Shown here: positions 54,706 through 63,075 of the stretch, one piece after another
Numbering within the stretch: the stretch's first letter is position 1
Layout: the number at the start of each line of letters is the position of its first letter
Source: Streptomyces sp. NBC_01216
GTDB taxonomy: Bacteria; Actinomycetota; Actinomycetes; Streptomycetales; Streptomycetaceae
Direction of reading: 5' to 3'
Length of the DNA: 64,000 bases
Assembly: GCF_035994945.1 (NCBI RefSeq)
Contig: NZ_CP108677.1
Span: 682,001-746,000 of the forward strand
Translations under genes and position numbers: made by a program
Notes under the pieces: model-generated
Told to the model about the DNA's origin: nothing
Database searches by the model: none
Seen by the model: the letters and a program-made list of their open reading frames with translations, nothing else

Positions 54706-54825
54706 GGGCGTCCCGTCCTCCCCCGCGGCATGGGTCGGCTGCTCGTCGTCGAGGAGCACCGTCGGCCGGCACGGCGGAAGTCCGGGGTGGCGCGTCGCCG
54801 CGGCTCTCGCGGGGGCCATGAACGA

Positions 54826-54865
54826 GAGAGGGGCCGTGTCAGATTGCTCTGACACGGCCCCTCTC
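54826..54865. terminator. 18-bp perfect hairpin at the tRNA-Pro 3' flank
   Basis: Arms 54826-54843 and 54848-54865 pair perfectly around a TTGC loop. Like the terminator at 10609-10640, its outer stem is GGGGCCGT-type and it lies just beyond the tRNA-Pro 3' end, suggesting the native terminator of a second tRNA-Pro locus. It also lies 120 bases after the phosphatase stop. Confidence 0.75.
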
Positions 54866-54923
54866 CTGCGACTCTCTCGAGTCGGGACGACAGGATTTGA
54901 ACCTGCGACCCCTTGACCCCCAG
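54865..54923 (-). repeat. attachment site: 3' half of tRNA-Pro(GGG) plus flank (att, partial tRNA copy)
   Basis: 59 bases match 10644-10702 with a single mismatch: 42 bases of tRNA 3' half, from the anticodon loop (CTGGGGG) to the discriminator, plus 17 bases of 3' flank. The 5' half of the tRNA is missing, replaced by AGATCGATGG and unrelated DNA to the right. Because the tRNA reads leftward, the 3' half with native flank at the left end must be the chromosomal half-site of an element inserted to the right, with the restored tRNA at the element's far end beyond the window. pSAM2-type elements use tRNA-Pro in this manner. Confidence 0.85.
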
Positions 54924-54967
54924 ATCGATGGGTCGGAGGAAAAATCATGACATAAGCCATAATTTGA

Positions 54968-55005
54968 GGGCGCACAGCGTGCACATCCATACATGCTGTG
55001 CGCCC
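54968..55005. other. 11-bp perfect inverted repeat inside the element's left end
   Basis: GGGCGCACAGC (54968-54978) and GCTGTGCGCCC (54995-55005) around a 16-base loop. It lies 45 bases inside the att copy and just left of the tandem 11-mers at 55019, so it may be a protein site for integration/excision or a terminator for the 738-residue gene on the minus strand. Confidence 0.5.
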
Positions 55006-55018
55006 ATCAACGTGGACG

Positions 55019-55040
55019 CTGGTCCCCAACTGGTCCCCAA
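55019..55040. repeat. tandem 11-base repeat CTGGTCCCCAA x2
   Basis: Two perfect head-to-tail copies, 55019-55029 and 55030-55040. Related copies occur at 63454-63463 (CTGGTCCCCC), 63574-63583 (CTGGTCCCCA), 63587-63597 (CTGGTCCCCAA), and one near the other tRNA locus (10589). The clustering near tRNA-Pro sites and the element suggests arm-type integrase or excisionase sites; this is inference. Confidence 0.5.
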
Positions 55041-55102
55041 GGGGCGCCACCTGGCCCTCGGGTCCGCCAAGCGTCACAGACGGCCACCTGGGGAAAAGTG
55101 GC

Positions 55103-57319
55103 TCAGGAAGCGGTGTGCCGCCGCTTCCGTTCAGCTCGGCGTCGCAGGTCGCGGACGACCTCGCGCCAACGCCAGGAACCGTCCCAGTCGCAGCCCTCGT
55201 GCCCACCGGGCTCCCAGTCCGCAAGCTCTTCCAGCTGCTTGAGCAGGGCATCCGGATCGACAGGTACACGGTGCGTACGCTCGTCGTCGAGCTGCCCTGC
55301 GATGGCGTGCAGCCGGTGAGCAGCACGGTAGTAGGACAGCTGGGTGTCGGTCAGCCGGCGTACGGCGTAGCCGCCGCACTTGCTGCACCAGTCCCAGTCG
55401 TCACGGGCCAGCAGGTCGGCCAGGGTCAGGAGGTCGTCGCTCGCCGCGAGGCCTCGATCCCGTGTGTGCCTGCAGAGGGGTGAATGCCCCTTGCCTTCGA
55501 ACGTGGGATCCGCGTTCGCGGCGTAGATCTGCGCCTGCCCCAGGACACCCAGCGGCAGGCTGCTACCACTGAGCCAGCGGTCGGCACTGGGCGGCCGGAA
55601 CGGCGTGAGGTCCAAGGGGCCGGACGCGAGCAAACCCTCCCACACCGCAAGGGGCATCATGCTGGAGCGACCGGTGTCGAGACTCCGCAAATCGGGGACG
55701 CCACGCGCCGCGGCGAGCAGGCGCAGATTCTGCTCCTTCGCGCGCTCCCCCTGCGCCCACCGGACAGCTACCTGAGCCCCGGCCGCAAGGCCCACGTCAG
55801 CGCCGAAGCGGTCATCCTGCCTCGTGCTGTCGCGGCCCGGGTGAGGTCCCTCGTGGACCTCCGGCGTAAGGCCGACCTCCTTGATCCACGGACTGATCAC
55901 GCTTTCGGGAAGGTCCGACGCGCCGGCGACAATGACGCCGAGCCAGCCCTGCGCGACACGCTTCTCGATGGCGTCGAGGGGCAGAACCTCCGCTCCTCCG
56001 CTCGTCGAGAAAACGATGTAGAGCTGGTGTGCGGCGTACGAGAAGTTCCGCAGCGCCCGCAAATGATCAGGGGTAACGGGCTGGCGGTCGAAGACAGCGG
56101 TGTCGTCGAAGACCCCGGGCCGTACGGAGCCGGGTTGCGCGTGAGGGACAGCCTCAGCCGACGCGGCTTCGGCTCCCCGCTCGCATGCGAGGGCGCTCGA
56201 GGATGCAAGGAGTCTGTCGGCGACGAGGGTGGGGACCTTCAGCGTCAAGGTGCGTCGGCTCCAGTCGGCGCTCACGGTCCAGGTCACCACCACCCCGAGG
56301 GTCCACCGATCCAGGTCGTCCAGGACATCACGTGTATCCCCGCGCGAAGGCTCCTCCGTGTCCTCCGGCAAGCGTGCCGTGACCCACACCGTCGGTGTTG
56401 AATCCGTCGCCGCAGCAGCGGCGCGGGCCTCGTCCTCCCATGACTGGATCAGGCGGGCAGCTCCTTCCAGGGCTTCCGTGTGCCCCTTCTTGTTGGACCT
56501 GATGCCCTCGACGAGGTCATAGCGCCTGATCGCGCGGGATGCCGGTCCCTCCCAGCCCCGCTCGGCCGAGTACTGCCACCTGCGCCATAGCGTGCTCAAG
56601 CCTGTGGAGATCTGGCTGCGGTTGCCGAGCACCGCGAAGGCAGGATCGTCGGCGGGCAGTGGGGGCGTTTCCAGTGTCGCTGCTGCAGCGGCTACGACGA
56701 GACCGGCCGGCTCCACGAAGAGGGCCGCCTGCGCCCGCAGGGTCTCGAGGTAGCCCTCCTTCGCCAACAGCTTCGGCCGCGCCCATTCCGTCAGCCAAGG
56801 GAAGTGGGCGATGACGGCCTGCGCTCGGTGAAGGCTCCCGCAGGCATGACGCCAGAGGGACAAGACCTGTTCCTGCAGCTCGTCGGCCTCCCTGCGCGTT
56901 TCCCACCGCCCGTCGTCGTCCTCGTCGTCTTCGTCATCCTCGTCCGCAGCATCCCGCTTCGAACGCAGGAGCTCGGCTGCGGCCCGCACTTCGCCCTGAG
57001 TCCAGTACACGTCCTCGTCCGGCTCGACATAAGCCTGCAACTGGTAAAGCAGTCCCAGGCCGCCGAGCGCCCCCATGAAGATGCCCAGCCCGGACGTCGG
57101 CCGCGCCCTCGGGCCCCAGTCCGCGCAACCTGAGCAGAACCTGCCCACCACGTCCGCGTTCAACGGGACCTCGGTCGTCGTCACGTTGGCCGTGCGGAGC
57201 TGGCCGCATTCCTTCCGGACATGCAGTCTGGTGTTCTTGCCCTTCGCCGAGTAGACGGTGATCTTGGTGCCCTCGAACGGCCCGAGCGGTACGTCGGCTG
57301 TCAGCATGCGGTCGCGCAC
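55103..57319 (-). CDS. uncharacterized protein with N- and C-terminal Cys/His clusters
   Basis: 738 residues; no family recognised. The N-terminus has RLHVRKECGQLRT with RFCSGCADWG, a possible H/C-C-C-C zinc site (~30-70). The C-terminus has HSPLCRHTRDRG with WDWCSKCGGYAVRRL (~620-665), the same layout again. Between lie an acidic stretch (DEDDEDDEDDD, ~125-135), a helical middle, a YAAHQLYIVFSTSGGAEVLPLDAIE segment and many Arg/Trp/Leu-rich helices. No P-loop, nuclease or membrane motif is seen. GTG 57319, with GGGGGAG five bases upstream, sets the start. It is the last gene of the minus-strand cassette after the SNF2 and SWIM genes, separated by 348 bases. I can say only that it probably binds metal and works with them. 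Confidence 0.7.
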   Translation of the reverse strand: MRDRMLTADVPLGPFEGTKITVYSAKGKNTRLHVRKECGQLRTANVTTTEVPLNADVVGRFCSGCADWGPRARPTSGLGIFMGALGGLGLLYQLQAYVEPDEDVYWTQGEVRAAAELLRSKRDAADEDDEDDEDDDGRWETRREADELQEQVLSLWRHACGSLHRAQAVIAHFPWLTEWARPKLLAKEGYLETLRAQAALFVEPAGLVVAAAAATLETPPLPADDPAFAVLGNRSQISTGLSTLWRRWQYSAERGWEGPASRAIRRYDLVEGIRSNKKGHTEALEGAARLIQSWEDEARAAAAATDSTPTVWVTARLPEDTEEPSRGDTRDVLDDLDRWTLGVVVTWTVSADWSRRTLTLKVPTLVADRLLASSSALACERGAEAASAEAVPHAQPGSVRPGVFDDTAVFDRQPVTPDHLRALRNFSYAAHQLYIVFSTSGGAEVLPLDAIEKRVAQGWLGVIVAGASDLPESVISPWIKEVGLTPEVHEGPHPGRDSTRQDDRFGADVGLAAGAQVAVRWAQGERAKEQNLRLLAAARGVPDLRSLDTGRSSMMPLAVWEGLLASGPLDLTPFRPPSADRWLSGSSLPLGVLGQAQIYAANADPTFEGKGHSPLCRHTRDRGLAASDDLLTLADLLARDDWDWCSKCGGYAVRRLTDTQLSYYRAAHRLHAIAGQLDDERTHRVPVDPDALLKQLEELADWEPGGHEGCDWDGSWRWREVVRDLRRRAERKRRHTAS

Positions 57320-57667
57320 TAATTCTCCCCCTTCTCCTGCCTCGCGAGCTTAGAGCCGAGCAGTGACACATGCCGCCCAACGATGAATCTCCAGCCCTTC
57401 CGGTCGACTGGTGTACAAGTGCAGTTGCCTGTCGGCGAGAGTGGCAGCGCTGCGACGCCCGCCGACACCAGACGGCTCCGATGTCGGTTCGCGACCGTCT
57501 CGGGGCCGTGGGAGGACGCCCGAAGCGGACCAGGGCCTGGAAGCGGGCCTTGCGGGCGGCGCGGCGGCAGACCGTGAGGATGGCTGGGCCGAGATACAGA
57601 CCAGGGTGATGGCGTACTGGACCCTCCGTTCTGTCGCAGATTGCGGTTCAGGGCGGTGTTTCTGCCG
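57320..57667. other. gap between SWIM-protein gene and the 738-residue gene
   Basis: 348 bases on the minus strand with no gene or ribosome site of its own, apart from that of the 738-residue protein. Third-position base use is less extreme than in the chromosomal core. A separate promoter for the distal gene may be here, but I cannot place it. Confidence 0.35.
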
Positions 57668-58555
57668 CTATGCCGAGGTACTGGCTGCGGTGATTCGGTT
57701 GCGGAGGTCCGCGATGTCGAGGCCGAGGCGGTCGGCGATTTCCGGGATGCAGGTGTGCGGGATTCGGGCGGCGAGCCGGACGGCGTCCTCGTCCCAGGCG
57801 CATTCGAGCGGGGTTCCGCCGCGGAGGAAGTCCCTGGCCTGGGTCGCGGCATCGTTGACGAGGGCGTGCAGGTGCTCGGTAGTGGGTGCGGGAGGGGGAG
57901 GCGGAGACCAGGCTGGGGGGCCGGGCGGCGGCTCGTTGGAGAGTGAGGGCGAGTACTTGGGAATCGGCGGCAGGTCGGGGCATTCCCTGTACCAGGCCCA
58001 GGCGTGGTGTGCCGAGATCCGGGTCTTCGGCCTGGTGTCGGTGCTCGCGCCTGCTGCGGGGAGGTCCTGGGCTGGGTGTGGCGGCTGGCGCAAGCCGCGC
58101 AGGGCGGCGAGGTCTTCTGGGTGGGTGCGGAGCCGGTCGATGAGTGCGTGGGCCAGGGCGGCTGCGTGCCGGCAAGGCGAGGTCGCTGGGCAGGTGCAGA
58201 TGAAGCTGAGCTCGGCGGGCTCGGACAGTAGCGTCACGCCACCCGTGTGGGCGGGATCTGCCAAGCACTCGGGTAGTGCGCCGTCGTCGGCTTCGTGCTG
58301 CTCGCACTGGGGCGTTGCTGTGCGGAGGGCGGCCGCCTGGTCGGCGGTGAGGACCGGCAGGGTGATGGCGGCATGGAGTTCCGCGCCGGTGTTGCGTGCG
58401 GTCACGAGGCCGGAGATGCGTCCGGGTGAGATCAGGAAGCGCTCGATGCCGAGCTCGTCCAGGTCCGCTCGGCCGCCGAGGAAGACTTCCTGGTCGGTGA
58501 TGGCAGCGCGCGCGGCGGCACCGAAGCCGTCGGCCCACATGCTCGTCTGGTTCAT
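57668..58555 (-). CDS. SWIM zinc-finger protein
   Basis: 295 residues. SWIM motif C-x-C-x5-C-x-H: ICTCPATSPCRHAAALAHALID at ~118-138, preceded by a beta-rich part (FLISPGRISGLVTARNTGAELHAAITLP). C-terminal parts have a Pro-rich region (SNEPPPGPPAWSPPPPPAP, ~205-225) and a helical tail. SWIM domains bind nucleic acid or protein and are frequent partners of SNF2-type helicases. ATG 58555 overlaps the SNF2 stop (ATGA), so the two are translated together and probably form one complex. The metal-ligand spacing is intact. Confidence 0.9.
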   Translation of the reverse strand: MNQTSMWADGFGAAARAAITDQEVFLGGRADLDELGIERFLISPGRISGLVTARNTGAELHAAITLPVLTADQAAALRTATPQCEQHEADDGALPECLADPAHTGGVTLLSEPAELSFICTCPATSPCRHAAALAHALIDRLRTHPEDLAALRGLRQPPHPAQDLPAAGASTDTRPKTRISAHHAWAWYRECPDLPPIPKYSPSLSNEPPPGPPAWSPPPPPAPTTEHLHALVNDAATQARDFLRGGTPLECAWDEDAVRLAARIPHTCIPEIADRLGLDIADLRNRITAASTSA

Positions 58556-61500
58556 CGGCTGGCTCCCAGGGCGATCAGCTGGCAGATTTCGTCGTCGCTG
58601 AGCTCGCTGAGGGCGGAGCTGTCGCTGGTGAGGATGGCGTCAGCCAGGGCGCGTTTGTGGCGGAGGAGTTCGTCGACCCGGTCTTCCAGGGTGTTCTCGG
58701 TGGTGAGCTGGTGGACGGTGACGGTCCGGGTCTGGCCGAGGCGGTGGGCCCGGTCGATGGCCTGGCTTTCCTTGGCCGGGTTCCAGGGTCGGTCGAAGAG
58801 GATGACGTGGCTGGCCTGGGTGAGTGTGAGGCCCGTTCCGCCGGCCTTGACGGTGATGACCATGGTCTGTCCGGGACGAGTCTGGAAGCTGTCGATGACG
58901 CGCTGCCGGTCGCGGCCAGCGGAGATGTCGCCGCTGAGATAGAGCGGACTGATGCCGTGGCGCTGGAGGTGATGGACGAGGCGGTGGGCCATCGCCCGGT
59001 ACCGAGTGAAGATGAGGCACGACTCGTCCGGGTCGCTGAGCAGGGGCAGGAGGTCGTCGAGGGCTGCCAGTTTGCCCGATCGGGCGGCGGCGCGTTCGGG
59101 GTCGTAGGAGTCGTCGAGCGGTTCGGCGAGGAAGTGCTCGGGTGCGTTGCAGATCTTCTGCAACTGGTCGAAGAGCTTGAGCAGGAGGCCCTTGCGCGCG
59201 ATGCCTTCGGCGGCACGGATCTCGCGAAGGGTTTCGTCGGCGACGTGCTGGTAGAGGGCGGCCTGCTCGGGAGTCAGCGCGACGATCCGGGGGCTGTGAA
59301 CCTTGGGCGGGAGATCGGGTAGGACTCCTGGGTCGCTCTTGCGCCGTCGGAGCATGAAGGCTTTGAGGAGGCTGGAAAGCCGGTCGGTCAGCTCTGTGTC
59401 GGTGATGTTCTCCTCGATTGGCTTGCCGAACTGGTCCCGGAAGGTCCTCAGGGTGCCGAACAGCCCGGGGTTGAGCCAGTCCATCAGAGACCAGGCGTCG
59501 GAAAGGCTGTTCTCGACGGGGGTCCCGGTCAGGGCGACGCGGATCTGGGACTGGATACGGCGCATGGCCATGGCCGTGGCTGTCCGGTGATTCTTGATCA
59601 GCTGTGCTTCGTCGGCGATAACGAGGTCGAAGGGGTGTGTGGCCAGGACGTCGATGTCGCGGCGGACGGTCTCGTAGGTTGTGATCACCACGCTGCGGTG
59701 CGTCGTTTCGTCCAAGGTCCGGTCCGGGCCGTGGTACCGCACGGTGGGCACCGTGGGGGCGAATCGCTGTACCTCGCGTTCCCAGTTGATCACCATGGAA
59801 GCCGGGCAGACGATCAGGGAGGGTCCGGCGGGGCGGCTGGTGCGGTCCCGGCGGTGCAGGTGGAGCGCGAGGGCGGTGAGGGACTTGCCGAGTCCCATGT
59901 CGTCGGCAAGGAGGGCTCCGAAGCCGGCGTTGGTGGTGTTCGCCAGCCATGCGAGGCCAAGCTTTTGATAGTCGCGCATCGTGGCCGACAGCCCGTGGGG
60001 GGAGTTCACCGGGGCGCTGCGGGAGCCGGCGCGCAGGAACTGCACGAGCTCGGCGAGGTCTCCGGCCGGCTCGCAGTCGAAGGTGTCGCCGTCGATGCTG
60101 ATCTGCCCGGTCAGAGAGGCCCGCAGCGCCTGATCGGCGGCGACGGGCGGCATTACGCGGTCTCCTGCACGCTGGGCTGTCTCCTCGTCGACGAGCACCC
60201 AGTGGTCGCGGACCTTCGCCAGCGGTACAGGAGTCTTCGCAAGGTCGTCCATTTCGCTGTCGGACAGGTCGGTGCCGGCCACCGACAGCTGCCAGCGTCC
60301 GTCGAGTACGTCGTTCAGGGCGAACCGGGGGCGAGCCGCGGAGACCGGGGCTGCCGGGCGGCGCTCCAGGACCGCGCGGGTTCGCAGACGGTCCGTCCAT
60401 CCGTGGTGCCATTCCACGCGCAGCCCTGCTCGCTCCAGTTGATGGGCGACCCGCCCTCGCAGCAGGACGGCCTCGGCCGCCCGCAGGGTGAAGGTGTCGG
60501 GGGTGGGACGCTCCAGAAGCCGTTCGGCGGGCGCCCACTCGGCCGCGATGTGACGGAGCCGGCGGCGCAGGAGGGCAACGAGCTGGGGGTCGGACGCGAT
60601 GTCCGCCGCAGGGCGCCAGTTGCGTTCATGTTCCGTCGGGGCATCCGGCATGCGCAGCCGAAGGTCTGCCCAGAGCAGCTCAGTGTCGTGCGGGCTGTCC
60701 TTCTGCGGAGCGCGGACCGACAGGACCAAGTCCAGCGTCTCGGCGGCCGCACCGTCCCGCAGACCATCACCCCACTGCACGAGCGCGGGCGCGTGCTGCT
60801 GCCGGGGCACCGCCCCGGTGAAAGGCCCGTGGCCGAGCACGGTCGGCGTACCCGGGCCGCGGAGCATCGCCTCGGCAACTGCGTTGAGCCCGGCGAGAAT
60901 CGCGACCCGCGGGGCCCACAACCGGTGCGGTTTCGTGTCCGTGACCATGCCGCAGTTCGCCGACGGTACGAGGGCATCGGCGAGTCGCCCGACCCACTTC
61001 TCCTCTTCGCCAGTCAGCGGGCCGGCCCGCCACACGTCCGTCCCGTCGTCGGCCAGCTCCGGGAAGACTCGGCCGTCGGCCACGACAGCCAGCCCTAGAC
61101 GGATCACCTGACGCCACACGCCGACCGAATGCGCCTCCTTGCCCCGTTCCTCCTCAGAGGCGAGCACGTTGGCCAACAGGCGCAGCGGGACGTGCCAGCA
61201 CTCCACGAGCCGAAGTTGGATCGCACATCCCTGCGTCGGCAGGATCAGTGCGGCCGTACAGGTGCGGATCGGACGACGGGGCGTCCCCTGTACCGGCAGC
61301 CCGTCGGGGCTGTAGAGCAGGAAGCGTGCACTCCCGCCCTGGATGTCGATGGTGAGGTCCGCGCCCTGCCGCAGCAGCGCCGCCAGTGAGACTTCCGCTG
61401 CGGTGATGTCGGCGGCTCCTGCGACCGGTCCAGCGGGCCCGTGCCGGACGCGGTCATCATGGATGTCCGGCGTCGGCTCCGCCTGAGCAGCCTGGGGTGC

Positions 61501-63075
61501 CGCGCCAGGTGGAGCAGCCAGTAGCTCCACCATGGCCTTTGCCGCGTTGCGCTGGGCGGGCCGCCTCTCCGCTCCGGCCGCCTCAACCCGCAGTTCCTGC
61601 CCCGCAACCTTGCAGGTCACCGTCGCGAGGTACCCGGACCCTGGTTCGAGCCGCGGTTGGCCGATGACCAGCTTGGCGATCCGGCCCTTCTGCTTGAGTG
61701 AATTCAGCACCTGGAGGGCGGTCATCTCGTTGATGGCCGGCACGTTCTCCTGCCCCGGCCAAATACGGAGCGCGGGCGCCGTCGACCGCCTCCACTCGCT
61801 CAGCAGGTGCTTGGCCGCTTCGAGGCGGGCTCCGGACCTTCCCACGCCGCGGCCTGTGCCCGAGAGCACCTGCCCGTTGCTGACGCAGGCGGCCACGCAC
61901 ACGAACAGAGGCTCCAGCCCTGTGATGCTCGGTTGCTCCTTGAAGGTCAGCTCGCTGATCAGACCCCCCTCCTGCATCACAAGGAGCCGCTCCTGTGGGC
62001 CGGGAGCGGCCGTCTTCACCGCAGGGGCAGGGGCCTGGGCCGGCCGCGGCGGGGGAACCTCGACGGGGAGGCCGGCGAGATCGGCCAGAACGCGCAGTGC
62101 GACCACGCCCCGGGCATCGCGCTTGTTGCTGCGCCACGGACCGGTCACGGTCGCCGTCTCGCCGCCGGTCACGTACGTGACGCGTGACCGGAACAGCACC
62201 GCGCCTCCGGACTGTTGCTCCTCGTCGAACTCCGGGACGGGCTGGTTCCGAACGGAGTGGTACAGCGTCAGCACGGCGACGGCGGCCCCGGGCGTCTCGG
62301 CAGCAGCGCACAAAACCGCCTTGCGGGCAGGGTCCCAGGCGGTCGCCGCAGCATCGAAGAGCACGGCATGAAGGTCGCGCGGGATCAGCGCACCCGCGGC
62401 GATCCGGGTGGCTACCTCGGCCACCACGGCCGGGGCCACGACCGGTTGCGCGAGGGCGCGCAGCAGTCGCGACGCGAAAGTCGGGTCAGCGGCTGCGGCT
62501 GCCGAACCGGCCGAATACCGGGCCGCTGGCAGCCAGCCCTTCCCGGCGAAGTCAGCCTGCTCCACCGGTTCACAGCCGGACATGTGACCGAGAAGGCTGA
62601 CCACGGCGCCTTGCAGCGCAGCCTTCTTCGTCCCGCGGGTGACGGCGGCGCCGTGGAGCTGCCGGACCTGATCACGCCAGCCAGCCTGCACGACGAACAG
62701 CTCAGGACCACCGGTATTCAGATCCCGGACTACGAGCGCGGTCGGGACACCGCTGTCCTGGGCATGGGAGTGCAGCACCGACGTGGCGAGCTCGGGCCTT
62801 GCCCTCACCACCGCCCAGGCCGCCGCCGTCGCCTGCTCGGCGAGGCGGGATCCCTTGAACCGGAGAAGGAGTAGACGCAGCTCTTTAACGCCCAGCCGGC
62901 CGTTTCCGGCACGGACGGCTGCCTCGGCAGCAAGCTCAGAGGTGAGGTGCCGGGCTTCATGCGCCTTCTCCAGCAGCCGGGAGAACACCGAGGGCTCGAG
63001 GGCGCTGAGGTCTACCCGGGAGGGGGGCGAGGGGCGCGGAACCCGGGCTGACTGAGCGGAGGGGAGAGTCGCCAT
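58552..63075 (-). CDS. SNF2-family ATPase with tandem dsRBD-like N-terminal modules
   Basis: 1507 residues. The C-terminal ~500 are a complete SNF2/SF2 motor: LLADDMGLGKSLTALAL (~1056-1070), ITTYETVRRD, VIADEAQLIKNH (~1152-1162), VALTGTPVENSLSDAW, SCLIFTRYRAM, YLSGDISAGRDRQRV, KAGGTGLTLTQASHV and ESQAIDRAHRLGQTRTV (~1436-1452). A DUF3670-like region precedes it (~880-1000). The N-terminal third contains up to four dsRBD-like patterns, ending in (K/R)xxAxxxAAxxLL helices near ~150-162, ~318-333, ~414-426 and ~505-520. The clearest two are QERLLVMQEGG...GTGRGVG...AAKHLLSEW and NSLKQKGR...AAKAMVELL. ATG 63075 with GAAGG. Likely remodels nucleic acid or protein-nucleic-acid complexes; a defence role is inference. 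Confidence 0.9.
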   Translation of the reverse strand: MATLPSAQSARVPRPSPPSRVDLSALEPSVFSRLLEKAHEARHLTSELAAEAAVRAGNGRLGVKELRLLLLRFKGSRLAEQATAAAWAVVRARPELATSVLHSHAQDSGVPTALVVRDLNTGGPELFVVQAGWRDQVRQLHGAAVTRGTKKAALQGAVVSLLGHMSGCEPVEQADFAGKGWLPAARYSAGSAAAAADPTFASRLLRALAQPVVAPAVVAEVATRIAAGALIPRDLHAVLFDAAATAWDPARKAVLCAAAETPGAAVAVLTLYHSVRNQPVPEFDEEQQSGGAVLFRSRVTYVTGGETATVTGPWRSNKRDARGVVALRVLADLAGLPVEVPPPRPAQAPAPAVKTAAPGPQERLLVMQEGGLISELTFKEQPSITGLEPLFVCVAACVSNGQVLSGTGRGVGRSGARLEAAKHLLSEWRRSTAPALRIWPGQENVPAINEMTALQVLNSLKQKGRIAKLVIGQPRLEPGSGYLATVTCKVAGQELRVEAAGAERRPAQRNAAKAMVELLAAPPGAAPQAAQAEPTPDIHDDRVRHGPAGPVAGAADITAAEVSLAALLRQGADLTIDIQGGSARFLLYSPDGLPVQGTPRRPIRTCTAALILPTQGCAIQLRLVECWHVPLRLLANVLASEEERGKEAHSVGVWRQVIRLGLAVVADGRVFPELADDGTDVWRAGPLTGEEEKWVGRLADALVPSANCGMVTDTKPHRLWAPRVAILAGLNAVAEAMLRGPGTPTVLGHGPFTGAVPRQQHAPALVQWGDGLRDGAAAETLDLVLSVRAPQKDSPHDTELLWADLRLRMPDAPTEHERNWRPAADIASDPQLVALLRRRLRHIAAEWAPAERLLERPTPDTFTLRAAEAVLLRGRVAHQLERAGLRVEWHHGWTDRLRTRAVLERRPAAPVSAARPRFALNDVLDGRWQLSVAGTDLSDSEMDDLAKTPVPLAKVRDHWVLVDEETAQRAGDRVMPPVAADQALRASLTGQISIDGDTFDCEPAGDLAELVQFLRAGSRSAPVNSPHGLSATMRDYQKLGLAWLANTTNAGFGALLADDMGLGKSLTALALHLHRRDRTSRPAGPSLIVCPASMVINWEREVQRFAPTVPTVRYHGPDRTLDETTHRSVVITTYETVRRDIDVLATHPFDLVIADEAQLIKNHRTATAMAMRRIQSQIRVALTGTPVENSLSDAWSLMDWLNPGLFGTLRTFRDQFGKPIEENITDTELTDRLSSLLKAFMLRRRKSDPGVLPDLPPKVHSPRIVALTPEQAALYQHVADETLREIRAAEGIARKGLLLKLFDQLQKICNAPEHFLAEPLDDSYDPERAAARSGKLAALDDLLPLLSDPDESCLIFTRYRAMAHRLVHHLQRHGISPLYLSGDISAGRDRQRVIDSFQTRPGQTMVITVKAGGTGLTLTQASHVILFDRPWNPAKESQAIDRAHRLGQTRTVTVHQLTTENTLEDRVDELLRHKRALADAILTSDSSALSELSDDEICQLIALGASR

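Noticed and set aside
52069..55326. 1085-codon open frame on the minus strand, opposite the sensor phosphatase
   Set aside because: Shadow of the GC-rich plus-strand gene; low-complexity composition, no start signal, and it runs through the tRNA half copy.
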